From: Roseiarcus sp050012775
Lineage (GTDB): Bacteria; Pseudomonadota; Alphaproteobacteria; Rhizobiales; Beijerinckiaceae
Assembly: GCA_050012775.1 (NCBI GenBank)
Contig: JBEKGN010000008.1
Location: forward strand, 93,196-157,195
Reading direction: 5' to 3'
DNA: 64,000 nucleotides
Part shown: positions 17,184 to 26,431 of the stretch, in pieces
How positions within the stretch are numbered: the stretch's first letter is position 1
How the letters are laid out: each line of letters opens with the position of its first letter
The notes under the pieces: generated by a model
Told to the model about the DNA's origin: nothing
Databases searched by the model: none
Seen by the model: the letters and a program-made list of their open reading frames with translations, nothing else
Position numbers and translations under genes: made by a program

Positions 17184-18716
17184 TCACAGCAATTGTCGTC
17201 TCAACGAGCGTCCAAAGACGAGCGACGCCAGCATATAGATCATCGCGTAAACAACGATCGCGGCAATGCCGGTCAGCGCGATGTCGAGTTCGTTTCTCAT
17301 GAAATGGAAACGATGAACGAACCCATCGACCTCACTATACAAATACGGGGCCGCCATCGCGGCGGCGCCCGAACAGAACGTCGTTATCGCGACGTTTTCG
17401 ATCAGCTTGGCGTCGGGCCGCATCCAGCGGCGGCGCAGGCCCATGAGGATGAGCAGGACGAAATTGATCCAGGCGCCGGCTGCCGTCGCCATGGCGAGGC
17501 CGACGGCGCCGTGAATGCGGTAAAGGCCGATCTTGAGCGCGAGATTGACCGCGAGCCCGGCGAAGAAGCACAGCATCGGCGTCGTCGTGTCGCCGCGGGA
17601 CTGGAAGCCCGCGACGGCGGAGCGAATGAGGACCATCGGGATCAGGCCGAGCCCATAGGCTGCGAGCACGGCGGCCGACCTCAGCGCGGCGTCGGCGTCG
17701 AACTTGTCGCGCAGGAATGCGCCGCGCACGACCTCATCGGGCAAGATCAGGAACGCGACGAGGAAGGGCGCGGTGAGGGCGAGGGTGAGCGCGATCGATC
17801 GGTTCTGCGCGCCGGCCGCTCCCTCGACGTCGCCGGCCGCGAGCCGGCGGCTCATCTCCGGCAGAAGCACGGTTCCGGCCGCCACGCCGATGACCCCTAG
17901 GGGCAATTGGTAGAGGCGCTCCGCGTAATAGATCGAGGAAACGGCGCCGGTGGGCAGGATCGAGGCCAGGATCGTATCGGCCAGGATGGCGATCTGCTGG
18001 CCCGCGGAGCCGATGACCGCCGGTCCCAGGGCGGTGAAGAACTGCCGAACGTCGCGGTCGAACCTCGGGATGGCCAAGCGCTCGAGAACGCCGCGCCGAC
18101 GCGCCTCGAACATCAGCAAGAGGAGTTGGGCCAGGCCCGAGGCGGCGACGCCCCAACTCGCGGCGACGCCGGCGTCGGGAAACAGGAAAGCGAGGGCGAG
18201 AAATCCCATGACAAAGAGATTGAGCACGACCGGGGCGAAGGCCCCCATGCTGAAAAACCCATGCGCGTTCAGGGTTCCCGTATGCAAAGTCGCGAGCGTT
18301 ATGAAAGCCAGATAGGGAAACGTGATGCGCGTCATGCCCACGGCGAAGGCGAATTTCTGCGGATCCTTCTCGAAGCCCGGAGCGATGAGTTCGACGAGTT
18401 GCGTGGTGTACAAATACGCCAGCGCCAGCAGCGCCAATTGCGAGATCAGCAGCAGTGTGAAAATTCGGCTCGAAAAAGTCTTCGCGCTTTCCTCGCCTTC
18501 GGCGACCAGCACCCGCGAATAGGTCGGCACATAGGCCGAACTGAACGCGCCCTCGCCGAAGATGGCGCGAAATTGGTTCGGCAGGCGCAAGGCGACAAAA
18601 AAGGCGTCGGCCAAGGGGCCGGCGCCCAGAATCGCCGCGATCATGAGATCGCGCGCGAATCCCGTCAGCCGCGACAACGCGGTGAAGCCGCCTACGGAAA
18701 TGAAGTTTCGGTACAT
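17184..18716 (-). CDS. murJ: lipid II flippase MurJ (MviN family)
   Basis: 510-residue polytopic membrane protein with about 14 hydrophobic helices, the size of MurJ, which flips the peptidoglycan precursor lipid II across the inner membrane. The start MYRNFISVGGFTALSRLTGF, then ARDLMIAAILGAGPLADAFF, and the FREGAF-like FGEGAFSSAYVP motif are diagnostic. ATG 18716 is chosen because it fits the conserved N-terminus; the frame stays open further upstream without family resemblance. The glnD gene that often precedes murJ in Rhizobiales is absent. Confidence 0.95.
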   Translation of the reverse strand: MYRNFISVGGFTALSRLTGFARDLMIAAILGAGPLADAFFVALRLPNQFRAIFGEGAFSSAYVPTYSRVLVAEGEESAKTFSSRIFTLLLISQLALLALAYLYTTQLVELIAPGFEKDPQKFAFAVGMTRITFPYLAFITLATLHTGTLNAHGFFSMGAFAPVVLNLFVMGFLALAFLFPDAGVAASWGVAASGLAQLLLLMFEARRRGVLERLAIPRFDRDVRQFFTALGPAVIGSAGQQIAILADTILASILPTGAVSSIYYAERLYQLPLGVIGVAAGTVLLPEMSRRLAAGDVEGAAGAQNRSIALTLALTAPFLVAFLILPDEVVRGAFLRDKFDADAALRSAAVLAAYGLGLIPMVLIRSAVAGFQSRGDTTTPMLCFFAGLAVNLALKIGLYRIHGAVGLAMATAAGAWINFVLLILMGLRRRWMRPDAKLIENVAITTFCSGAAAMAAPYLYSEVDGFVHRFHFMRNELDIALTGIAAIVVYAMIYMLASLVFGRSLRRQLL

Positions 18717-19099
18717 GCCTTGGCTTCGAATCACCGATGGGAAGAATAGCGCCGAATCGCAGACTGACGCCTTTATCCCGAATATTGCGTTTCGCGTAGG
18801 CGGGATTTTTCGGCCGTGGATCAGGCTCTTCGCCGCCGGCCGGGACGGCTCTCGCCGAGCTGCGCGCCAATTCGCCGCGATGGGTTCCCGCCGGCGGGGA
18901 AAAGACGCTCTCCAAGAGGTGGACGGCTCCAAAGGCCCGTCGCCCGAGTTTGCCCAGCCCGGCCATCGAACGCCCCGGCATTGGCAGCGCCCGAACGGTC
19001 AGGTAAAGAACCTCGCCGTGTTGGGGTCGCCCACTGGATCGCAACGGCTCCACGGACGGCGGGCCGGCGATTGAAGCCGACGATTTCGAAGGAAGCGCG
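18717..19099. other. intergenic region between murJ and the truncated helicase gene
   Basis: 383 bases between divergent genes. I compared its plus-strand frames with the helicase motor domains expected upstream of the next gene and saw no Walker A, DEIQ-type or arginine-finger motif, so no motor remnant is recognisable. A short GGAAGCG precedes the ATG at 19100. Promoters for both genes must lie here, but none is clear. Confidence 0.5.
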
Positions 19100-20941
19100 A
19101 TGGCAGAGGCAGAAGCGACGCAGGACAGCGATGCGCCCGCCGGCGCGCCGCCCGCGCGGGCCTTGGACCTGACGAACATTCGCGGCTTCCAAGTCTTGCC
19201 CGTCGCGAACCAAGTCTTGGCCGTCGCGAACGAGGAACCCGAGGCCAACCCGCTCGACGACGAAACGCGCAAGCTCGAACTGGCGAAGGAGTTCGCGGCG
19301 CGCGCGACGCGCCTTGCCGAGGCCGTCGACGAAGCGCTCGTGCTCGCCAACGACGGCACGATCCGCTGGCTCGGCGATCCCGTCGCCAAGCTCGCCGCCG
19401 GCGAAGAGGCGCTGAAGCCGAGGGCCATCATCCTCGCGGACGAGGCGCTGTCGTCGGAGGGCAGGGAAGCGGTGCAACAACGCGTCGCGCTTTGGCTGGT
19501 CGCGCACGTGCGCAAGGCGCTCGGCCCGCTATTCTTGCTGGCCGAGCCTGAATCCGTTCCGGAGGGTGTGCGCGATCTCGCTGTCAAGCTCTCGGAATCG
19601 CTCGGCGTTCTCGAGCGCGAACGCGTCAAGGCGCAAGTGAAGGCGCTCGATCAGAACGCGCGCGGCGCGCTGAGAAAGATCGGCGTGCGCTTCGGCGCCT
19701 TTTACATCTACGTCCCGGCTCTCCTCAAGCCCGCGTCTCGGACCCTGTGCACGCAACTCTGGGCGCTGCGTCGCGCGGACGCGGAGAAGGAAGCGGTCGC
19801 CGAGCGCCTGTTGCATTTCGCGTCGTCGGGAAGAACCTCGTTCGCGGTGGAGCCTCCGGCTTCGGGAGAAGTCTATCGCGTCGCGGGTTTCCGCCTTTGC
19901 GGGGATCGCGCGGTTCGCGTCGATATCGTCGAGCGACTGACGGATTTGATCCGCGCCGCCCTGCCGCGCCACGGGCAGTCCGGACCGGGCGCCGCGACGG
20001 ACGAAGGCGGCGAGGGATTTGTCGTCACCAATCAGATGACGTCTTTGACAGGCTGTTCGGGCGAACATTTCGCCTCGATTCTGCGCTCTCTCGGTTTTGC
20101 CAGCCACAAGGTGAAAAAGTCGGAGTTTCTCGTTGCGGCGCGCAAAACCGCCGCCGAGGCGAGCGCCGCCGCGCCGCCGCCGCCGGCGCAAAACGAGGAA
20201 AGCGGACCGCTCCACGCGGCGACGGACGCGGCGCCAAACGAGGAGAGCGGACAGCCCGAAACGGCGACGGACGCGGCGCAGACGACGTCCGCCGGGGAAA
20301 CCGCGCCTCAGCCTTCCGCCGCGGCCGACGAGTCGGCGCCGAGCGAAACTGCGTCGACGGAAGGCTCGGCCCCTCACGACGGCGACGAGGGCGCGGCCGC
20401 GACGCCTGCCGCCGCGGCTCAGGCGGGCGACGCTCAAGAGGGCGTCTCGCCCGCCGAGGAAGAAAAGCCGGTCGAAGACGAGCTGATCGAAATTTGGCGG
20501 CCGGCCCCGCGGCGGGCGCGCCATGCCGGTCGGGACCACCGCCGACCGTTGCGGGGCGGCGAGGCGGCGGCGCCCGCCGAGGGACACGCCCAGCCGCAAG
20601 AGGCCCAGCCGCGAAAGCCCTGGCGAGATCGGCGTCATGCGGGAGGGCCCCGCCAGACGCAGCCCGAGGGGGCGCGACCGGCCGATCCAAATCCGTCCGG
20701 CGGCGCCCAAAGGCCTCCAGCCGAGCCGGCGCGCGAAGCGCGTCGTCCCTCCTGGCGCCGCGATTCGTCCAAAGGTTCGAGAAACGACGACAGCCGAGCC
20801 GCCGAGCCGCCGAGCGCCGACAAGGCGCGGCCGCGCCCTCCCCCGCCGGAACAACGCAAGCCGAGCGTAAATCTCGATTCGCCGTTTGCGAAATTGCTCG
20901 ATCTCAAGCCGTTGCTGAAGTCGCGCGACACGACGAAATAG
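19100..20941 (+). CDS. SUV3-like helicase C-terminal-half protein, motor domains missing
   Basis: 613 residues with no Walker motifs. About residues 65-225 align with the C-terminal region of the complete SUV3-like helicase at 45.9-48.5 kb: ALRKIGVRFGAFYIYVPALL here matches TLKGFGVRFGAFSLFLPALL there, and CSGEHFASILRSLGFA matches GQAESILRALGFA. After that comes a long Ala/Pro/Glu then Arg/Pro-rich tail, ending SVNLDSPFAKLLDLK, a tail motif I associate with rhizobial helicases of this type. Two internal repeats occur (QVLPVAN/QVLAVAN at 19190-19231; NEESG units near 20200). The downstream fdxA-carD pair usually follows the full helicase, so this looks like the remains of the ancestral gene, still intact as a frame. 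Confidence 0.75.
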   Translation: MAEAEATQDSDAPAGAPPARALDLTNIRGFQVLPVANQVLAVANEEPEANPLDDETRKLELAKEFAARATRLAEAVDEALVLANDGTIRWLGDPVAKLAAGEEALKPRAIILADEALSSEGREAVQQRVALWLVAHVRKALGPLFLLAEPESVPEGVRDLAVKLSESLGVLERERVKAQVKALDQNARGALRKIGVRFGAFYIYVPALLKPASRTLCTQLWALRRADAEKEAVAERLLHFASSGRTSFAVEPPASGEVYRVAGFRLCGDRAVRVDIVERLTDLIRAALPRHGQSGPGAATDEGGEGFVVTNQMTSLTGCSGEHFASILRSLGFASHKVKKSEFLVAARKTAAEASAAAPPPPAQNEESGPLHAATDAAPNEESGQPETATDAAQTTSAGETAPQPSAAADESAPSETASTEGSAPHDGDEGAAATPAAAAQAGDAQEGVSPAEEEKPVEDELIEIWRPAPRRARHAGRDHRRPLRGGEAAAPAEGHAQPQEAQPRKPWRDRRHAGGPRQTQPEGARPADPNPSGGAQRPPAEPAREARRPSWRRDSSKGSRNDDSRAAEPPSADKARPRPPPPEQRKPSVNLDSPFAKLLDLKPLLKSRDTTK

Positions 20942-21193
20942 AGAGCTTCACGCCGCCCACGCCGACTCGCTCAGGGCGAGTCGGTCGCCAACCGGGCTGG
21001 AAAGGACATGGATAACTTGGGAATTGCGCGGGCCTCGCCGGCGACGCCGCAATGCGGTAATTGATCGCCACGGCCAGCGGATGTTATCGTCGCCGCGCGG
21101 TTGCTATCTGTAGCGTTTTCGCCGGGGACAAGGGCCCGCGCGTTGGGTGAGTCGCCGTCGCCGTCGGCGTTCGATCGGGCAAGGGACAATTCT

Positions 21194-21532
21194 ATGACAT
21201 ATGTGGTCGTCGAAAACTGCATCAAATGCAAATACATGGATTGCGTCGAGGTCTGTCCCGTCGATTGTTTCTACGAAGGCGAAAATATGCTCGTCATCCA
21301 TCCCGACGAGTGCATTGATTGCGGGGTTTGCGAGCCGGAATGTCCGGCCGAGGCAATTAAGCCCGACACGGAGCCGAGTCTGGAGTCCTGGCTGCGTATA
21401 AATTCGGAATACTCGAAGATTTGGCCGAATATAACGACGAAGAAGGAGCCGCCGGCCGACGGGAAGGAGTTTGACGGACGGTCCGGAAAATACGGTGAGT
21501 TTTTCTCGCCAAAGCCGGGCGAAGGCGATTAA
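21194..21532 (+). CDS. fdxA: seven-iron ferredoxin FdxA
   Basis: 112-residue ferredoxin with one 3Fe-4S and one 4Fe-4S cluster. The first Cys set is CIKCKYMDCVEVCP with the seven-iron type spacing, and the second is CIDCGVCEPECP. The protein starts MTYVVVENCIKCK at ATG 21194; a longer frame begins at 21101 but is not conserved. Proteins of this type are small soluble electron carriers. It stands between the helicase C-terminal gene and carD, the order known from other Rhizobiales. Confidence 0.96.
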   Translation: MTYVVVENCIKCKYMDCVEVCPVDCFYEGENMLVIHPDECIDCGVCEPECPAEAIKPDTEPSLESWLRINSEYSKIWPNITTKKEPPADGKEFDGRSGKYGEFFSPKPGEGD

Positions 21533-21791
21533 GGCTCTCCCAGGGAAGAGGGTTCGCCTAGGAATTAGGCAGCCGAAGCGCGAGTTAACGCTATCGCTCT
21601 GTCGTTTTTGATTCTTCGAGAAATTTGTGCTAAAGGATTTATTAATGGGGTGTTTTAGGCCCCCTGCGTGATTATCTTGTTCCTCGAAGCGCTGAATTCG
21701 AGGGCGAACTGCGTTGACAATCGGGCGATCGACCCCGGCGTCGTGGATTTGCGCCGGCAGCGAATCGTCCTGTGTTTGGAGAGTTTGGGCC

Positions 21792-22928
21792 ATGGCGGCG
21801 CGAAAGAAGGCGAGCAAGAAATCGTCCAGGACCGTTTCGAAGAAAACCAAGGCGTCCGCCAGATCGTCCCCGTCCCGCAAGCGCAAAGCCGTCGCCAGCG
21901 CTCCCGCCTCGCGGCCGTCCCGGTCCGCGGCGAAGAGCAAGGCCGCGCGGTCCGCAAAGGCGAAGTCGGGCAAGAGCGCAAGCGCGCGGCGCTCCAGCGT
22001 TTCGGCCAAGACCACTAAAGCGTCGAAGAGCGTGAGCGCGACGGCGAAAACTCGAGCGGCTAAGGTCTCGGCGCGCGCGCTGCCCGCGACGGCGGCGAAG
22101 CCCGGTAAATCGGTGGATGTGAAATTGCAAGTTAGCCAAAACCAAGCAAAAGAATCGTCCAAAGCGCTCGGCCAAAAGCCGGCGGGCGCGATCGAGGCCA
22201 AGGTCTCGCGCGAAACGCCGGCGCCGGCGGCGCCCCCGATCGCCAAGGCGAGCGCCCTGCCTCTTGCGAAGCGGGCGCCGATCGCGGCCAAGGCGTCCAG
22301 GCCGGGCCCATCCGACAACGCGCCTGAGCGCGACGAGGAAGGTTCGGCGCCAAAGCCGGTGAAGTCGTCGAGCCATCGCCAAGGCTTCAAGCTGAACGAA
22401 TTCGTCGTCTACCCCGCGCACGGCGTCGGGCAGATCGTGGCGGTCGAAGATCAGGAAGTGGCGGGGTTTCGGCTCGAACTCTTCGTCATCAACTTCGCGA
22501 AGGACAAGATGACCCTTCGCGTTCCGACCTCGAAGGTGGTCGGCGTCGGAATGCGAAAGCTTTCCGAACCGGACGTGGCCAGGAGGTCTCTCGATATTTT
22601 GACGGGCCGAGCGCGGATCAAGCGCACGATGTGGTCGCGGCGCGCGCAGGAATATGAAGCCAAGATCAATTCCGGCGACATCAACGCCATCGCGGAGGTC
22701 GTGCGCGATCTCTATCGATCGGACGCCCAACCCGAGCAGTCGTACTCCGAACGGCAGCTCTACGAAGCGGCGTTGGACCGAATGATGAGAGAAATCGCCG
22801 CGGTGCAGAAACTGAGCGAAATCGACGCCTTGAAGGTGATCGAGGCGCAGTTGAAGAAGGCTCAGCGCCGGGGAGCGAAGTCCGAGACCGCCGACGGCGA
22901 AGACGCGGCGATCGAAGAAGCCGCGTGA
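21792..22928 (+). CDS. carD: CarD-family transcriptional regulator with long basic N-terminal tail
   Basis: 378 residues. From about residue 195 it is a standard CarD_CdnL protein: GFKLNEFVVYPAHGVGQIVA, ELFVINFAKDKMTLRVPTSK, then RTMWSRRAQEYEAKINSGD and YRSDAQPEQSYSERQLYEAA. Such proteins bind the RNA polymerase beta subunit and stabilise open promoters. The first 194 residues are a Lys/Ala/Ser/Arg-rich, disordered, histone-H1-like tail with many KKAS/AAKS-type units, absent or far shorter in the CarD proteins I know. The start ATG 21792 (MAARKKASKK) leads straight into the tail. Confidence 0.92.
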   Translation: MAARKKASKKSSRTVSKKTKASARSSPSRKRKAVASAPASRPSRSAAKSKAARSAKAKSGKSASARRSSVSAKTTKASKSVSATAKTRAAKVSARALPATAAKPGKSVDVKLQVSQNQAKESSKALGQKPAGAIEAKVSRETPAPAAPPIAKASALPLAKRAPIAAKASRPGPSDNAPERDEEGSAPKPVKSSSHRQGFKLNEFVVYPAHGVGQIVAVEDQEVAGFRLELFVINFAKDKMTLRVPTSKVVGVGMRKLSEPDVARRSLDILTGRARIKRTMWSRRAQEYEAKINSGDINAIAEVVRDLYRSDAQPEQSYSERQLYEAALDRMMREIAAVQKLSEIDALKVIEAQLKKAQRRGAKSETADGEDAAIEEAA

Positions 22929-23307
22929 CGATGCTGGGGCGGAGCGAGGCCGGACTTCGACCGATCTCGCCGCCGGCCCCGACCGTTCGGGCGCGGGGGT
23001 AGCGCGCCCGGCGCCGGCCGCCTCTCTTCGCCTTGATCGCCCGCGCGCTCGATCTCGCCGAGGCCAATTTCGGCGTCGCGGCCGACGCCCCGTGGCGGGC
23101 GCCTCGGAGCGCGAGAATGGCGCCGTTCCCTGTCTCGTGTTTGATTGCGTTCGCGCCGGCCGGAGCGTGAGCCGGGCGCGGGCGGCGCCGATCCGGCGGG
23201 GGAACAGGCCGCCGCTCGGCGATCGCTAGGGATTATGATGCGCACGATTTCGGTCGCGAAACGGCCGTCGCATGGCGTGATTTCATGATCGAGGCGAATG
23301 CCCCGCG
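22929..23307. other. intergenic region, nothing recognised
   Basis: 379 bases between carD and glpD. Both strands give only short high-GC frames without protein features. I see no RNA gene, no strong hairpin followed by T and no repeat shared with the rest of the window. The glpD promoter presumably lies in its last 100 bases, where the sequence becomes less GC-rich (23228-23290). Confidence 0.5.
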
Positions 23308-24843
23308 ATGAATCCCTGGGATCACGGAGCGGACGCCGCCTACGATCTCGCCATCATCGGCGGCGGCGTCAACGGCTGCGGCCTCGCGCGCGACGCCGCG
23401 GGGCGCGGATTGCGCGTCTATCTTTGCGAGCAATCCGATCTGGCGAGCGGCGCCTCGTGCGCTTCGACCAAACTGATCCATGGCGGGCTCCGCTATCTCG
23501 AGCACCGCCAATTCCGGCTCGTGCGCGAAGCGCTGATGGAGCGCGAGGTCCTTTGGCGCATCGCGCCGCACATCATTTGGCCGTTGCGTTTCGTGCTGCC
23601 GCACAGCGAAGGCCTGCGTCCGGCCTGGCTGTTGCGGACAGGCCTGTTCATTTATGATCACCTGGGCGGGCGCAAACTGTTGCCGGCGACGCGGACCTTG
23701 GACCTGGCGACGGACCGAGCCGGCCGTCCGCTCCGCCCCGGCGCGTTTCGCCTCGGCTTCGAGTATTCGGACTGCTGGGTGGAGGACGCGCGCCTGGTGG
23801 CGCTCAACGTGCGCGACGCCGCCGATCGCGGCGCCGTCGTCGCGACGCGCACCAAGGCGGTCTCGGCCGAGCGCGGAGCCGACTTCTGGCGCCTGACGAC
23901 GCAGGACCAGCGCGACGGCCGGCTCGACGTCAAATGCGCCCGCATCCTCGTGAACGCTGCCGGCCCCTGGGTCGGCGAAGTCCTGTCGAAAATCTGCGGC
24001 CAGCGAGCGCCCGCCGCCACGCGCCTCGTGCAGGGCTCGCACATCGTCGTGCGAAGGCTCTATGAGCACGACCGTTGCTACATCTTTCAGAACGCCGACA
24101 AGCGCGTCATCTTCGCGATTCCCTACGAAGGCGACTTCACCTTGATCGGAACGACCGAGCGTGATTATTCTGGCGATCCGGCTGCGGTCAAGGCGACGCC
24201 CGAAGAGATCGAATATCTCTGCGCCGCCGCAAGCGAGTATTTCGATGGACAACTTTCGCCCGGCGACGTGATCTGGAGCTATTCGGGCGTGCGCCCGCTT
24301 TATGACGACGGCGCGAGCGAGGCGCGTTCGGCGACGCGCGACTACGTCCTCGATCTCATCGACAGCGGCGGAGCGCCGCTTCTGTCGATCTTCGGCGGAA
24401 AGATCACGACCTATCGTCGCCTGGCGATGCGCGCGCTCGACGCGCTCGCGCGGTTTCTGCCTGTCGAGGCGCGCGAGAAAGCCGGATGGACCGGCCGGGA
24501 GGCGCTGCCGGGCGGCGATTTCCCCGTTCTGGGTTTCGCCGATCTGGTGACGCAAACGCGGCGCGCCAGCCCGTGGCTGCCGGAAAGCGTGGCCCGTCGA
24601 CTGGCGCGGGCCTACGGAACGCGCGCGCGCCTCATTTTGAACGGCGCCCGATCCGCGGCCGATCTCGGGCGCGATTTCGGCGCCGGCTTGAGCGAGCGCG
24701 AAGTTCTCTATCTCATGCGCTATGAATGGGCCGAGGAGGCGGAAGACGTCGTCTGGCGGCGCTCCAAGCTCGGCCTGCGCATGACGCACGAGGAGATCGC
24801 CGCGCTCGACCGATTCATGGCGCTAAGGCGGGAGAGCCTGTAG
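23308..24843 (+). CDS. glpD: glycerol-3-phosphate dehydrogenase, aerobic type (GlpD)
   Basis: 511-residue membrane-associated flavoenzyme that oxidises sn-glycerol-3-phosphate to dihydroxyacetone phosphate and passes electrons to quinone. FAD-binding DLAIIGGGVNGCGLARDAAG opens the protein, and the family signature STKLIHGGLRYLE with IFGGKITTYRRLA near the end is clear. A C-terminal helical domain (about residues 390-511) is present. The gene lies 52 bases before glpK, so the pair forms a glycerol-use operon. Confidence 0.97.
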   Translation: MNPWDHGADAAYDLAIIGGGVNGCGLARDAAGRGLRVYLCEQSDLASGASCASTKLIHGGLRYLEHRQFRLVREALMEREVLWRIAPHIIWPLRFVLPHSEGLRPAWLLRTGLFIYDHLGGRKLLPATRTLDLATDRAGRPLRPGAFRLGFEYSDCWVEDARLVALNVRDAADRGAVVATRTKAVSAERGADFWRLTTQDQRDGRLDVKCARILVNAAGPWVGEVLSKICGQRAPAATRLVQGSHIVVRRLYEHDRCYIFQNADKRVIFAIPYEGDFTLIGTTERDYSGDPAAVKATPEEIEYLCAAASEYFDGQLSPGDVIWSYSGVRPLYDDGASEARSATRDYVLDLIDSGGAPLLSIFGGKITTYRRLAMRALDALARFLPVEAREKAGWTGREALPGGDFPVLGFADLVTQTRRASPWLPESVARRLARAYGTRARLILNGARSAADLGRDFGAGLSEREVLYLMRYEWAEEAEDVVWRRSKLGLRMTHEEIAALDRFMALRRESL

Positions 24844-24895
24844 TCTTAAGCGCGCGGCCGCTCCGCCCGCGTTTCTTTCATCGGAGACGAAGGTC

Positions 24896-26407
24896 GTGAC
24901 TTCCACCATTCTCGTCGTCGATCAGGGGACGACTTCGACGCGAGCGATCCTCTTCAATGAGCAGGCGGCGCCCGTCGCTTCGGCGCAAAAGGAATTTCGC
25001 CAGATCTATCCTCATCCCGGCTGGATCGAGCACGATCCCGCCGACTTGTGGGAGACGACGCGGGCGACGATGCGCGAGGTCCTTGCGTCGAGCGCGCACG
25101 GCGAGCCAAGCGTCGCCGCTTTCGGCCTGACCAACCAGCGCGAGACGACGCTGGTGTGGAGCCGCGCCGACGGCGAGCCGATTTACAACGCGATCGTCTG
25201 GCAGGACCGCCGCACCGCCGATCATTGCGCGCGGCTGCGCGCCGAAGGCCATGAGCCGATGATCCGCACGCGCACGGGCCTGTTGCTCGATCCCTATTTC
25301 TCGGCGACCAAGATCGCCTGGATTCTCGATCATGTCCCCGGCGCGCGGGCGCGGGCGCGCAACGGCGAATTGGCGTTCGGCACCGTCGATTCGTTTCTGC
25401 TTTGGCGATTGACCAACGGCGCCGTCCACGCCACCGACGCGACCAACGCTTCGCGCACCCTGCTCCTCAACATCGAGACGGGCGCGTGGGACGACGAGCT
25501 GTTGGCGCTGTTCGACATTCCCGCCTCCATGCTGCCGCAGGTGCGCGACACCGCCGGCGAGTTCGGCGCGATCGGCGCCGGCCATCCCGGCGCGCATATC
25601 CCGATCCGGGCGATGGCGGGCGATCAGCAGGCCGCGCTGATCGGGCAGGCCTGCATGCGTCCGGGCATGATCAAGGCCACTTACGGCACCGGCGGCTTTG
25701 TCCTGCTCAACGTCGGTCCGCGAATCGCGCGCTCGACCAAGGGCCTGCTCAGCACGATCGCCTATCAATTCGACGGCGTGCGCCATTACGCGCTGGAAGG
25801 TTCGATTTTCGCCGCCGGCGCCGCCGTGCAATGGCTGCGCGACGGCCTGGGCGTCCTCGAATCCTCCGCCGAGGCGGGCCGATTGGCGGCCGAATCCGAT
25901 CTGGAGCAGCCGGTCTATCTCGTTCCCGCCTTCGCGGGATTGGGCGCGCCCTATTGGAGCAGCGAGGCGCGCGGCGCGATCGTCGGCCTCACGCGCGGCG
26001 CGACGCGCAAGGAGCTTGCGCGCGCGGCGCTCGAGAGCGTCGGCTATCAGTCGCGCGATCTGATGTCGGCGATGCGCGCCGATTACGCCGATTCGGACGG
26101 CGCGGCGCCGATCCATCCGATCGTGCGCGTCGACGGCGGCATGTCCGCCAGCGATTGGACGATGCAATTCCTCGCCGACATGCTGGAGGCGCCGGTCGAA
26201 CGGCCGGAAAATCTGGAGACGACGGCGCTCGGCGCCGCCTTTCTCGCGGGATGGCGCGCCGGCGTCTTCGCGGGACCGGAAAGTTTTGGCGAGGCGTGGC
26301 GGCTCGATCGCGCGTTTGCCCCGACCATGTCCGAGGCGACGCGCGCGGCGCGGCTCGAAGGCTGGCGCGACGCGATGGCGCGCACGCTGCTGAGGTCGCA
26401 GGGCTGA
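24896..26407 (+). CDS. glpK: glycerol kinase (GlpK)
   Basis: 503-residue FGGY-family kinase that phosphorylates glycerol with ATP. Motifs are VDQGTTSTRAILFNE (phosphate loop), LTNQRETTLVW, KATYGTGGFVLLNVG and VDGGMSASDWTMQFLAD. Translation starts at GTG 24896 behind GGAGACGAAGG. It is co-directional with glpD. No glycerol facilitator or glpR regulator is in the window. It converges on the korC gene with a 24-base gap. Confidence 0.97.
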   Translation: MTSTILVVDQGTTSTRAILFNEQAAPVASAQKEFRQIYPHPGWIEHDPADLWETTRATMREVLASSAHGEPSVAAFGLTNQRETTLVWSRADGEPIYNAIVWQDRRTADHCARLRAEGHEPMIRTRTGLLLDPYFSATKIAWILDHVPGARARARNGELAFGTVDSFLLWRLTNGAVHATDATNASRTLLLNIETGAWDDELLALFDIPASMLPQVRDTAGEFGAIGAGHPGAHIPIRAMAGDQQAALIGQACMRPGMIKATYGTGGFVLLNVGPRIARSTKGLLSTIAYQFDGVRHYALEGSIFAAGAAVQWLRDGLGVLESSAEAGRLAAESDLEQPVYLVPAFAGLGAPYWSSEARGAIVGLTRGATRKELARAALESVGYQSRDLMSAMRADYADSDGAAPIHPIVRVDGGMSASDWTMQFLADMLEAPVERPENLETTALGAAFLAGWRAGVFAGPESFGEAWRLDRAFAPTMSEATRAARLEGWRDAMARTLLRSQG

Positions 26408-26430
26408 GGGGCGGGCGCGGCAGGCGCCCC
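26407..26430. terminator. possible bidirectional hairpin between glpK and korC
   Basis: GGGGCG (26407-26412) can pair with CGCCCC (26424-26429) around an 11-base loop in the gap between two converging genes. There is no T-run on either side, so intrinsic termination is not certain. Confidence 0.3.
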
Positions 26431-26431
26431 G

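Noticed and set aside
18562..19074. Plus-strand frame upstream of the helicase fragment as the lost motor domain
   Set aside because: It overlaps murJ and lacks Walker A, DEIQ and arginine-finger motifs.
19100..20941. Ribonuclease E or transcription elongation factor because of the acidic/basic low-complexity tail
   Set aside because: The folded part aligns with the helicase C-terminal region and not with S1 or NusA domains.
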